Shown here in pieces: positions 47,972-55,086 of a stretch of DNA of 55,086 bases. The first letter of the stretch is position 1. Every line of letters begins with the position of its first letter. The translations under genes and the position numbers were made by a program. The DNA comes from Prevotella aurantiaca JCM 15754 (lineage in GTDB: Bacteria; Bacteroidota; Bacteroidia; Bacteroidales; Bacteroidaceae). The notes below the pieces were generated by a model. It made no database searches. It was not told the DNA's origin and saw nothing but the letters and a program-made list of their open reading frames with translations. Where the stretch lies: NCBI RefSeq assembly GCF_000614025.1, contig NZ_BAKF01000018.1, positions 1 to 55,086 of the forward strand, read 5' to 3'.

Positions 47972-48001
47972 AATCCTTATTTCTAAGGATTTGCAAATGT
48001 A
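47972..48001 (-). promoter_or_regulatory. -7 box and 5'-terminal GNRA hairpin of the 1476-aa gene
   Basis: The minus strand reads TACATTTG at 47994-48001. Transcription would begin close to an 8-bp hairpin with a GAAA tetraloop (AATCCTTA, loop, TAAGGATT at 47972-47991). A stem at the very 5' end could stabilise this long mRNA. Confidence 0.5.
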
Positions 48002-48145
48002 GTTTGCGATTGTATTCTATGTGAATTAACGGTTTTTAGATAGGTTTAAGCTTATTCGATATATCGAAAGTAGCTGGTAATGATGAGGCGATTATGGGGT
48101 CGATTCGCAACGATAAAAGGTGCAGCTCTTCGTTATCGCACTCTT

Positions 48146-49039
48146 TTACAAATAGAATTCCGTATCAGGATATTCCGTTCGAAGTTTCGCTTTTGCTTGG
48201 TTTACGAGTTCGATTGTGGGAATTTCCACTTCTTGCGTGTGCCAATTATTAACAGACAAGTTTATTAAAGCGTTGTCGCCAGCATATTCTGCGAGTCCCA
48301 TTCTATTACGAATGTTAAGCCATAAGAGAATTTCTACGGGATAGATGAAGTAGTCTGACGATGGAAAATCGGGAATATTATTCGCTTTCTCGCTTTCGTC
48401 AGACGCTGAAATATGGAATTCTGCTAAGTCATTCACCAAGTTTGATAAAACAACTTCGTCGTTTGTATCCGAGTTTTGAAGAGCTTTCGCATATAAGTTC
48501 ATATCTTTAGGATAGTTCAAACGACTGTAATCTAACTCAATTCTCTGCCATTTGCAGAACAATTCGAGCATAAACCACGGGTGTTTGTAGGCAGAATGAC
48601 CTCCCTGATACTGCTTTCCGTAAAGCATTTCTATTAGAAGATGGCCGTAACGGACAGCCAACGAGTCCCAACCTAAAAGTAAAGACTGTGCAAGATGCTT
48701 GATGGCATTGTCGAAAAGTATTGCCCGATGGTATTTTTTGTGGTTCTTACCCAAAAAGAAATACCAGTTATTAGCTTCTATTCCAAGGAGAGTTGATTTG
48801 GCTAATAAACTGGAATCGTTCGCAATACCCTCATCATCAGACAAGAAAGTATATATATAGTTGTAATGAAACCATGAAGAAAGAAAGTCGAAAGCCATGC
48901 CAATGCCTGCCACAGATTCCTCGTTGTTGATATATTTTTCTATATCTCTCAATGGTTCTGTATAGAAATCGGCTTTCTTTTCTAATTGATATTTCTTCTT
49001 AGACCTTGTATAGTCTGCTAACATCTGAATTGTTTGCAT
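48146..49039 (-). CDS. Hypothetical protein, 297 aa
   Basis: I do not recognise the family securely. It is a soluble, helical, Trp- and Tyr-rich protein with no signal peptide (segments WFHYNYIYTFLSDDEG, YGHLLIEMLYGKQYQGG, HPWFMLELFCKWQRIELDY, YPVEILLWLNIRNRMG). The composition and size resemble immunity proteins of polymorphic toxin systems such as Imm49-type families, but this is only an impression. It stands alone, flanked by the large surface protein gene and a repeat array, with no toxin gene beside it. Confidence 0.7.
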   Translation of the reverse strand: MQTIQMLADYTRSKKKYQLEKKADFYTEPLRDIEKYINNEESVAGIGMAFDFLSSWFHYNYIYTFLSDDEGIANDSSLLAKSTLLGIEANNWYFFLGKNHKKYHRAILFDNAIKHLAQSLLLGWDSLAVRYGHLLIEMLYGKQYQGGHSAYKHPWFMLELFCKWQRIELDYSRLNYPKDMNLYAKALQNSDTNDEVVLSNLVNDLAEFHISASDESEKANNIPDFPSSDYFIYPVEILLWLNIRNRMGLAEYAGDNALINLSVNNWHTQEVEIPTIELVNQAKAKLRTEYPDTEFYL

Positions 49040-49411
49040 ATCTAATCTATATATATATTGCTTTTTATCGTTCCACCATTTCGCTCGTGTTTAGCAACAA
49101 CAGCCCCACCCTTATGCCGAAAATGTCAGCTTATTGCTAATGCCCAATGAGACAAATGTTGGTGAAATAGGTTCATAAACTCTATTTTTGGTTTTGACAA
49201 AAATACAAAATAATCTTAAACAACAACTCATTGTGTCTATCTTTTTACACATTTTAACTGCAAAAGAAGACCATAAGTTCTTCTCTACAGAAGCATTTTT
49301 GTGCGTTACACTGGGTAGTTTTCAAACTCAAATAGGCAAGTCTGCCCAACTGGGTCATTCTGTGTTTTTATACAATCAGAACGCCATCACAAAACAAGAG
49401 AGATACTTTGG
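49040..49411. other. Intergenic region between the hypothetical gene and repeat array 8
   Basis: This region of about 370 bases is AT-rich and shows no convincing coding frame or RNA gene. Array 8 follows, and the rpsA promoter comes after that. Confidence 0.4.
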
Positions 49412-49534
49412 TTTTCTAAAAGAGGCTGTTTTGCGATGCAATAGTGCCTGTTTTGCAACGTAAAAGAGCCTGTTTTGCAACGCAAAACAATGGGTATTAT
49501 AATGCGTTGATAACATGGTAGTTACACGATATAG
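49412..49534 (+). repeat. 22-bp-period intergenic repeat array 8 with tail
   Basis: A short 17-base unit at 49412 is followed by 22-base units at 49429, 49451 and 49473, the last ending CAATGGG. The tail is intact: TATTATAATGCGTTGATAA, CATGGTAGTTACACGATATA. Orientation is plus. It lies between divergent genes about 210 bases upstream of the rpsA -7 box. Confidence 0.92.
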
Positions 49535-49745
49535 ACAGAAACAAACCGCAATCGTATGAATATTCATTAATAGAATATATCGAATGAAAATATGGAATAA
49601 TCATGCAGGTAGTTGATTCGCCCTATTCTAACAAATTCGGATAAACGAAAATCGCTCAGAAGATAGGGCAAAAGAAAATGGTAAATAAATAGTAAAAAGA
49701 ACAAAAAAAATCATTGAAACCTGCTTAGGTTCAGATTATTATTAG

Positions 49746-49779
49746 TAACTTTGCGCCCTTATAGGAGCACATTGTGCTC
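49746..49779 (+). promoter_or_regulatory. rpsA promoter -7 box and leader hairpin
   Basis: TAACTTTG (49746-49753) matches the -7 consensus. Just downstream, GAGCAC (49765-49770) and GTGCTC (49774-49779) form a tight hairpin near the predicted 5' end of the mRNA. Ribosomal protein S1 often represses its own translation, so a leader structure is plausible as a control element. Confidence 0.55.
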
Positions 49780-49840
49780 TTGAGAGAATTATTCACATAA
49801 AGTCTAACTTTATTAATTACAAACATTTTTAAAATCATTT

Positions 49841-51616
49841 ATGACAAATTTCGAAAACGTCAATCCATTGTCAGACTTCAACTGGGACGACTTTGAAAAC
49901 GGTTCTACCGTTGGTGGCGACAAGAACGAGCTTACACAAGCTTATGACAACACCCTTAACAAAATTCAAGAACACCAAGTTGTTGAAGGCGAAGTAACTT
50001 CTATCGATAAGAAAGAAGTTATTGTTAACATTGGCTATAAGAGCGACGGTATCATTCCAGCATCTGAATTCCGCTACAACCCAGAGCTTAAAGTAGGCGA
50101 TAAGGTTGAAGTTTACGTTGAAAACCAGGAAGACAAAGGTGGTCAGCTCATTCTTTCACACAAGAAGGCACGCCTCCAGAAGAGCTGGGAAAATATCAAT
50201 GAAGCACTCGAAGCAGACGCAGTTATCCAGGGATACATCAAGAGCCGCACTAAGGGCGGTATGATTGTTGATGTATTTGGCATCGAAGCGTTCCTTCCAG
50301 GTAGCCAGATTGACGTTCATCCAATACGCGATTACGATGTATTCGTTGGCAAAACAATGGAATTCAAGGTGGTTAAGATAAACCAAGAGTTCCGCAACGT
50401 AGTCGTTTCACACAAAGCACTCATCGAAGCAGAGCTCGAAGCACAACGCAAAGAGATTATCTCTCACCTCGAAAAAGGACAAATCCTTGAAGGTGTTGTT
50501 AAGAATATCACCTCTTATGGTGTATTCGTTGACCTCGGCGGTGTGGACGGACTCATTCACATTACAGACCTTTCTTGGGGACGTATCAACGACCCACACG
50601 AAGTTGTTGAACTCGACCAAAAGGTCAATGTCGTTATTCTCGACTTCGATGAAGATAAGAAGCGCATCGCTCTCGGCTTGAAACAACTTGCTCCACACCC
50701 ATGGGATGCTCTCGATGCAAACCTTAAGGTGGGCGACCACGTGAAGGGTAAGGTTGTTGTTATGGCTGATTACGGTGCATTCGTAGAAATACAACCAGGC
50801 GTAGAAGGCTTGATTCACGTTTCAGAAATGAGCTGGAGCCAACACTTACGTTCTGCTCAAGAATTCATGAAGGCAGGCGATGAGGTTGAAGCAGTAGTAC
50901 TTACACTCGACCGCGACGAACGTAAGATGTCTCTTGGCATTAAGCAACTAAGAGAAGACCCATGGGAAGCTATCGAAGCTAAGTACCCAGTAGGTTCTAA
51001 ACACGTGGCTAAAGTCCGCAACTTCACTAACTTCGGTATCTTCGTAGAACTTGAAGAAGGCGTTGATGGACTTATCCATATCTCTGACCTCTCTTGGACT
51101 AAGAAGGTAAAACACCCATCTGAATTTACTCAGGCTGGTGCTGATATCGATGTAGTTGTACTCGAAATAGACAAGGAAAATCGTCGCTTGAGTCTCGGTC
51201 ACAAGCAACTCGAAACTAATCCTTGGGATACTTACGAATCAATCTATACTCCAGGTTCAACACACATTGGTAAGATTACAGAGTCTATGGATAAGGGTGC
51301 AGTTATCACTCTCAATGAAGGCGGCGAAGGATTCGCTACTCCTAAACACCTTGTTAAGGAGGACGGCTCACAAGCACAACTCGGTGAGGAACTCCCATTC
51401 GTAGTTATCGAGTTCGTTAAAGACACAAAACGCATCATTCTTTCACACTCTCGCACATTCGAAGAAGTAAAAGAAGAGCAGCCACGTCGTCAACGTACAG
51501 CTCCTAAGAAGCATGCTGAATCTGCAACACAAATCAATAACGTTGCAGCTGGTACATCTCTCGGAGATCTCGGCGTACTCGCTGACCTCAAGAAGAAGAT
51601 GGAAGAAAGCAAGTAA
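49841..51616 (+). CDS. rpsA: Small ribosomal subunit protein bS1
   Basis: The 591-residue protein unfolds mRNA and brings it to the 30S subunit. Six S1 (OB-fold) repeats are visible, with recurrent motifs such as GVFVDLGGVDGLIHITDLSW, GAFVEIQPGVEGLIHVSEMS and GIFVELEEGVDGLIHISDLS. The C-terminus is basic, then acidic (QPRRQRTAPKKHAES, LKKKMEESK). Bacteroidetes ribosomes largely ignore Shine-Dalgarno pairing, so S1 is likely to be important for start selection; this is established for the phylum in general terms. A terminator follows. Confidence 0.97.
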   Translation: MTNFENVNPLSDFNWDDFENGSTVGGDKNELTQAYDNTLNKIQEHQVVEGEVTSIDKKEVIVNIGYKSDGIIPASEFRYNPELKVGDKVEVYVENQEDKGGQLILSHKKARLQKSWENINEALEADAVIQGYIKSRTKGGMIVDVFGIEAFLPGSQIDVHPIRDYDVFVGKTMEFKVVKINQEFRNVVVSHKALIEAELEAQRKEIISHLEKGQILEGVVKNITSYGVFVDLGGVDGLIHITDLSWGRINDPHEVVELDQKVNVVILDFDEDKKRIALGLKQLAPHPWDALDANLKVGDHVKGKVVVMADYGAFVEIQPGVEGLIHVSEMSWSQHLRSAQEFMKAGDEVEAVVLTLDRDERKMSLGIKQLREDPWEAIEAKYPVGSKHVAKVRNFTNFGIFVELEEGVDGLIHISDLSWTKKVKHPSEFTQAGADIDVVVLEIDKENRRLSLGHKQLETNPWDTYESIYTPGSTHIGKITESMDKGAVITLNEGGEGFATPKHLVKEDGSQAQLGEELPFVVIEFVKDTKRIILSHSRTFEEVKEEQPRRQRTAPKKHAESATQINNVAAGTSLGDLGVLADLKKKMEESK

Positions 51617-51645
51617 TTATAGCTAATTACATCTCATCATAACAC

Positions 51646-51681
51646 AGGCTGGACGCTAACAAAGCGCCCAGCCTTTCTTTT
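51646..51681 (+). terminator. rpsA: Terminator of rpsA
   Basis: AGGCTGGACGC (51646-51656) pairs with GCGCCCAGCCT (51664-51674) with one mismatch, and a T-rich tract follows (TTCTTTTT). Confidence 0.85.
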
Positions 51682-51725
51682 TACAGCCCTAAATAAACAC
51701 ACTTTTTCGTAATTTTTAAAACTTT

Positions 51726-51760
51726 TACCTTTGCCCTTCAACATAAATATCTTATATTTG
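51726..51760 (+). promoter_or_regulatory. Tandem -7 boxes upstream of the glucosaminidase gene
   Basis: TACCTTTG at 51726-51733 and TATATTTG at 51753-51760 both match TAnnTTTG. The second lies 27 bases before the start codon and is the more likely main promoter. Confidence 0.6.
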
Positions 51761-51787
51761 CAGTTCATTCATTCTTGAACAAACGTC

Positions 51788-52717
51788 ATGAAGCGATACA
51801 TACTCATTATAATTGCAGCACTCATTAGTATTGGTACAACTATAGCTGCACCAAAAATCCGTTGGAATCAAGCTTACCAAGACTACTTCAACAAATATAA
51901 GAATATAGCAATTAGAGAGATGCAGCGCTATGGTATACCTGCAAGCATCACACTCGCACAAGGTGTTCTCGAAAGTGGTGCTGGCAAAAGTCGACTCGCC
52001 ACTGTTGCTAATAACCACTTTGGAATTAAGTGTCATGACTGGACTGGACCTTCTATATCACACGATGACGATGAACAAGGTGAATGTTTTAGAGTTTATA
52101 GTAGCCCAATTGAAAGCTACGAAGACCATTCAAAATTCTTAAGAGAACGCAAACGATACAGTAGTCTGTTTCAACTTTCAAGAAAGGACTATCGTGGTTG
52201 GGCGCACGGACTGAAACGAGCAGGTTATGCCACTAACCCTGTCTATGCGTACAGCCTTATTGATGTTATTGAACTATATCGTCTTTACGAATATGACAAC
52301 ATGGTGCTGGGTAATTCAGATTATGTACAACCCACACCAACTCGTCCACAACAAAACAATGCAGACATGCGTACAAGACAGTTCCGAGCATTCAACGATA
52401 ACTGTTACTTAACCGCACATGCTGGCGAAACCTATGAACATATTGCCAACGAAATTGGTATAAAAGCTTATAAGTTAGCTAAATACAATGAACGACCAGA
52501 AGATGCGCGACTCAGCGAAGGCGAGATTGTATGGCTAAAGAAAAAGCAACATCACGTTCCAGATAACTTTGGCAGACAATACCATATAGCAAAGAGCAAC
52601 GAAAGTCTCTACGATATTGCACAGCTATACGGAGTACGCTTAAAGAATATGATTAAAGCAAACAAGAAAATTGTAAAACGTGGACTTAAAGAAGGCGATA
52701 AAGTAATGTTGCCATAA
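51788..52717 (+). CDS. Exported glucosaminidase-domain peptidoglycan hydrolase with LysM repeats
   Basis: The 309-residue protein has a signal peptide (MKRYILIIIAALISIGTTIA). A glucosaminidase (FlgJ-type, GH73) domain spans about residues 35-165: ITLAQGVLESGAGKSRLA with the catalytic Glu, then NNHFGIKCHDW, FRVYSSPIESYEDHSKFL and GYATNPVYAYSLIDVI. Two LysM-like modules follow: YLTAHAGETYEHIANEIGI and YHIAKSNESLYDIAQLYGV. It probably cleaves N-acetylglucosaminyl linkages in the periplasmic wall. Together with the transglycosylase at 30.8 kb it makes two wall hydrolases in the window. Confidence 0.93.
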   Translation: MKRYILIIIAALISIGTTIAAPKIRWNQAYQDYFNKYKNIAIREMQRYGIPASITLAQGVLESGAGKSRLATVANNHFGIKCHDWTGPSISHDDDEQGECFRVYSSPIESYEDHSKFLRERKRYSSLFQLSRKDYRGWAHGLKRAGYATNPVYAYSLIDVIELYRLYEYDNMVLGNSDYVQPTPTRPQQNNADMRTRQFRAFNDNCYLTAHAGETYEHIANEIGIKAYKLAKYNERPEDARLSEGEIVWLKKKQHHVPDNFGRQYHIAKSNESLYDIAQLYGVRLKNMIKANKKIVKRGLKEGDKVMLP

Positions 52718-52996
52718 AGCCAACTTTATCTCCTTCATAGCTGAAGCAGTAGATAAATTATTGCCGTCCGATAAAAATAAACATAAATCTCTGGATTTCT
52801 TATCTATCAGTATTGCATCCATTTTACTCATCGAGGGGCTTGATTTTCAGTTTCAAACTGTAAGCATTAAATAATGCACTTATTCTGAAAAGACAAGACC
52901 TTTAATAACCGATGATAAGTTTAAGTCTATATTACTAACAGAGATTACCCTCTAAAGTTTTACTGCACGGCAATAATACATAATCTATTGTATCTT

Positions 52997-53374
52997 CTAC
53001 TCTTTCGGAAACTCCTTGTCAACAATCCTCTTGATGATATAGTTACGAATGAGCAAAGGAATACCGAAAATAAAAATCAACGGAATGAATACTGGCACAA
53101 GAAGATGTAAGTAGAGATTAGCTCTTCTTGACCTGAATGTTTCACCTTCAAGATGATTACCTATCGGTATAGAACTTACTTCATTCCCAAAAAAATAAAG
53201 CCACAGAGAGATAAGAATGATAATAGAACCTATCACATAAATATTGAAAACTGCCTTCTTAACAATTCTCGGTCGCTCCTTTTCTGGCACTCGTTGCAAA
53301 GAACGTACAGACTTAGCTATATTATTCGCACGGGAGAACTTGTCGCCAAAGAGCTTCTTTAACATTTCATTCAT
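52997..53374 (-). CDS. Small membrane protein, 125 aa
   Basis: Starting at ATG 53374 (MNEMLKKLFGDKFSRANN), this protein has two hydrophobic helices: IYVIGSIIILISLWLYFF at about 54-71 and VPVFIPLIFIFGIPLLI at about 96-112. A longer frame upstream would overlap the Imm26-like gene, so ATG 53374, 16 bases after that gene's stop, is preferred. It is probably co-transcribed with it. The family is not recognised; it could be a partner or a second immunity-like membrane protein. Confidence 0.7.
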   Translation of the reverse strand: MNEMLKKLFGDKFSRANNIAKSVRSLQRVPEKERPRIVKKAVFNIYVIGSIIILISLWLYFFGNEVSSIPIGNHLEGETFRSRRANLYLHLLVPVFIPLIFIFGIPLLIRNYIIKRIVDKEFPKE

Positions 53375-53390
53375 AACTTTTAATATTAGC

Positions 53391-54518
53391 TCAACTGCCT
53401 TGAAGTATAAAATAATAAGGGATTCCAGGATAATTGGCATCGTCTCTTTCAAACATCTGTAGTCCTTCAAAGAAAACATTGTCGTCATTAGTAAGCTTGT
53501 CGCAGACTTGATTATGAATCTTGTAAATAAGTTCAGATGCTGTAAAACAGCTGCCATTGTCTGCTTGCAATAACATCTTTTCTTCCCTTGAATCTTCCAG
53601 TTCATCGTCCCAATACTCATACTGCACCAGGATACGACTACCAATCAGCTTCAGCTCATTAGTCCAAATATTAGGAATATATCTGCCTGAAAGTTCTTCA
53701 TTATACGCTTGTAAGGCATCTGTAAATAAAGCCAACGATGAATATCTCTTTTGTCTGAAGCTCCACGCAATGCCGCATAACAATTCTAATGGAAATCCTG
53801 TATTCTTGTCTATTTCCACTGTCTTTACTGGTTGGGATTCTTCTGACAAGGCATCTATATAGAAACGCCCCGTATCCTTGCCGTACTTCAAAGCCAATTC
53901 ATAATACGTTATACTAGAATCTTCGCCTATCATATCGTAAATGCGCTTTCGAAGATCAGGCAACAGGCGAAGGTCGTGATAGTTTATTCTGTCGTTATAG
54001 GCATTATATCCTTGCAACAGCAAAGCACTGGAATAATCTATACTACCCGACTTCGTACCTCTAATTTTATATTCCTCTTCCTGTTGGCGAGACAATTCCG
54101 TCCGAAACTCAAGTTCACCACGTACAAGCGAAACCCCATCATCATTACTAAGGAAAAACTCCGGGAATTCTAAAGTATGGTAATCTACAGCTTCATAAGC
54201 ATAATGCGTCCAATCAAACCCGTTTCTGTTTCTACGGTTAAAGCTGGTTTTGTAGATGAAGCAACCAGGGATAATAAATTCCCGACTATTTAATTCTGGT
54301 GTATCGGAAATTTCTTTATATACAGCAACCAGATAACAATCAGAGAAGAAATTAAGAACACTATTTTTTTCAACGTGCTTCGTAAGTCGCCCGGATATAT
54401 CTACAAGAATTTTGCCAAAAAAATATTTCTTGTAATAATCATTGTAGACATAAAAAATATCACCTTCTTTTATATCCTTCTTGGCATGGGTTGCGCCTCT
54501 GTTTAACTTGATAGCCAT
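53391..54518 (-). CDS. Imm26-like immunity-domain protein
   Basis: The 375-residue protein begins with a segment like the Imm26 immunity family: KEGDIFYVYNDYYKKYFFGK, a beta-rich fold with a GD-hydrophobic-Y/F pattern. The rest is not clearly assignable (WTHYAYEAVDYHTLEFPEFF, SSALLLQGYNAYNDRINYHD, and C-terminal DDELEDSREEKMLLQADNGS). Imm26 proteins neutralise polymorphic or contact-dependent toxins. No toxin gene lies in the window, so this may be an orphan immunity gene or the end of a locus that continues past the window. There is no signal peptide, which fits a cytoplasmic immunity role. Confidence 0.68.
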   Translation of the reverse strand: MAIKLNRGATHAKKDIKEGDIFYVYNDYYKKYFFGKILVDISGRLTKHVEKNSVLNFFSDCYLVAVYKEISDTPELNSREFIIPGCFIYKTSFNRRNRNGFDWTHYAYEAVDYHTLEFPEFFLSNDDGVSLVRGELEFRTELSRQQEEEYKIRGTKSGSIDYSSALLLQGYNAYNDRINYHDLRLLPDLRKRIYDMIGEDSSITYYELALKYGKDTGRFYIDALSEESQPVKTVEIDKNTGFPLELLCGIAWSFRQKRYSSLALFTDALQAYNEELSGRYIPNIWTNELKLIGSRILVQYEYWDDELEDSREEKMLLQADNGSCFTASELIYKIHNQVCDKLTNDDNVFFEGLQMFERDDANYPGIPYYFILQGS

Positions 54519-55086
54519 AATTCTCTTTATTACTTCATTACGTTTATTTTCTAAATTATCAAGACCCCAATATTTATCAATGAAATATTGTTCTATGCTG
54601 TACGTTGGGAAACAATAGTACTAAAATGCAAAAATAATTATATCTTTTGAGATGACATCATTTTATTTTTAATTTCTATTTGATAAAACTTAATTCGCAT
54701 ATAATTCATTGCGAAATAGCTTATATAGGTGATTCCGTATTAACTTTTGAAATTCAGTCCATCATGAAACAAATCAAATTGGTAGTGCCCTAAAAGTAAG
54801 TGAATTCTATCTTTGTTTTACACTATGTATTACCAGTTTTGCATTGATAAATTTTCCTAGTATATGTTGTTTTTGTTTCTTCCATAGCAACACTCGTTAG
54901 AAGTAAAAATACCGACTTGTTTGATGTCATTGATGTTCTCGCTTTTGTCGTTCTCCTATATTTAAAATGGAGTCTTTCAGTCCTACAACAATAAATACAC
55001 AAACCAGACTTTACGAAGAATAAATAAAGCTATTTTTTTAAACTAATAAGAAATGAAAAAAATATAATATAAATCTATCAAATTTA
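54519..55086. other. AT-rich window end with no recognised gene
   Basis: About 570 bases. I find no reading frame that I can support; one 18-codon frame at 54967-55023 is too short to call. A sequence TTTTGCATTGATAAATTTT near 54837 recalls the repeat tail, but no 22-base units flank it. Confidence 0.4.

Noticed and set aside
5168..49534. CRISPR array
   Set aside because: The units have a 22-base period with no unique spacers of 28-36 bases, the repeat part itself is variable, there are only three to five units at each place, and no cas gene is present.
53375..53644. Longer start for the small membrane protein
   Set aside because: The extra 90 residues overlap the Imm26-like coding region in another frame; the shorter start sits 16 bases after that gene.
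54837..54860. Ninth copy of the repeat tail
   Set aside because: TTTTGCATTGATAAATTTT shares GCATTGATAA with the tail, but no 22-base units or GTTACAC motif accompany it.
54967..55023. 18-codon frame at the window end as an insertion-sequence remnant
   Set aside because: It is too short, no inverted repeats or transposase motifs are visible, and I cannot match it to a family.

Overview
The window looks like a chromosomal piece of a Bacteroidetes bacterium, most likely Prevotella and perhaps the P. intermedia group. Four things point there. Many genes have the Bacteroidetes -7 box (TAnnTTTG), often with TTG 19-20 bases upstream. Three large secreted proteins have C-termini like type IX secretion (T9SS) sorting domains. 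There is an interpain-like C10 cysteine protease. Rho has the long low-complexity insertion typical of the phylum. The species is an inference.

Most of the window is housekeeping DNA. 0-5 kb: a TPR protein, ribH and a hypothetical gene on the minus strand, then the C10 protease. 5-9 kb: trxB, two tandem deoxynucleoside kinases and a PafA-type phosphatase. 9-12 kb: a Nim-like protein and an M3 peptidase. 13-18 kb: rpmB-rpmG-DUF4295, ispE, dnaB and a DUF421 membrane protein. 18-24 kb: corrinoid adenosyltransferase, htpG, a YihY-family protein and a LolA-like protein. 24-30 kb: ftsK diverging from an rnd-like/rlmI-like/tilS operon, then tRNA-Arg(CCG). 30-38 kb: a small lytic transglycosylase, a membrane metallophosphoesterase, sdaA, rho, nrnA and a sugar nucleotidyltransferase. 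39-48 kb: two modular T9SS-type surface proteins around an M20 dipeptidase. 48-55 kb: a hypothetical gene, rpsA, a glucosaminidase/LysM protein, and an Imm26-like gene followed by a small membrane protein.

The most unusual structure lies between genes. Eight intergenic regions, about one per 7 kb, carry short tandem arrays with a strict 22-base period. Each unit is a 15-base near-palindrome (TTTTGC-N3-GCAAAA) plus a variable 7-base spacer. Most arrays end in a conserved asymmetric tail (TATTATAAYGCRTTGATAA, then GTTACACAATA), which gives them an orientation, and both orientations occur. The arrays are not CRISPRs. They look like a dispersed, oriented repeat family, perhaps a non-autonomous mobile element or a protein-binding array, whose function I do not know.

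Two RNA candidates also stand out. The transglycosylase mRNA has a foldable leader containing a perfect 9-base complement of its own start-codon region. A separate transcript of about 250 nt between rpmB and ispE has its own promoter and terminator.

Six genes are frameshifted as given: the C10 protease, dcp, dnaB, ftsK, tilS and sdaA. Five of the six are repaired by adding one base to a homopolymer, and dnaB and ftsK should be essential. Sequencing or assembly errors are therefore far more likely than real pseudogenes, and the six are annotated as single genes.
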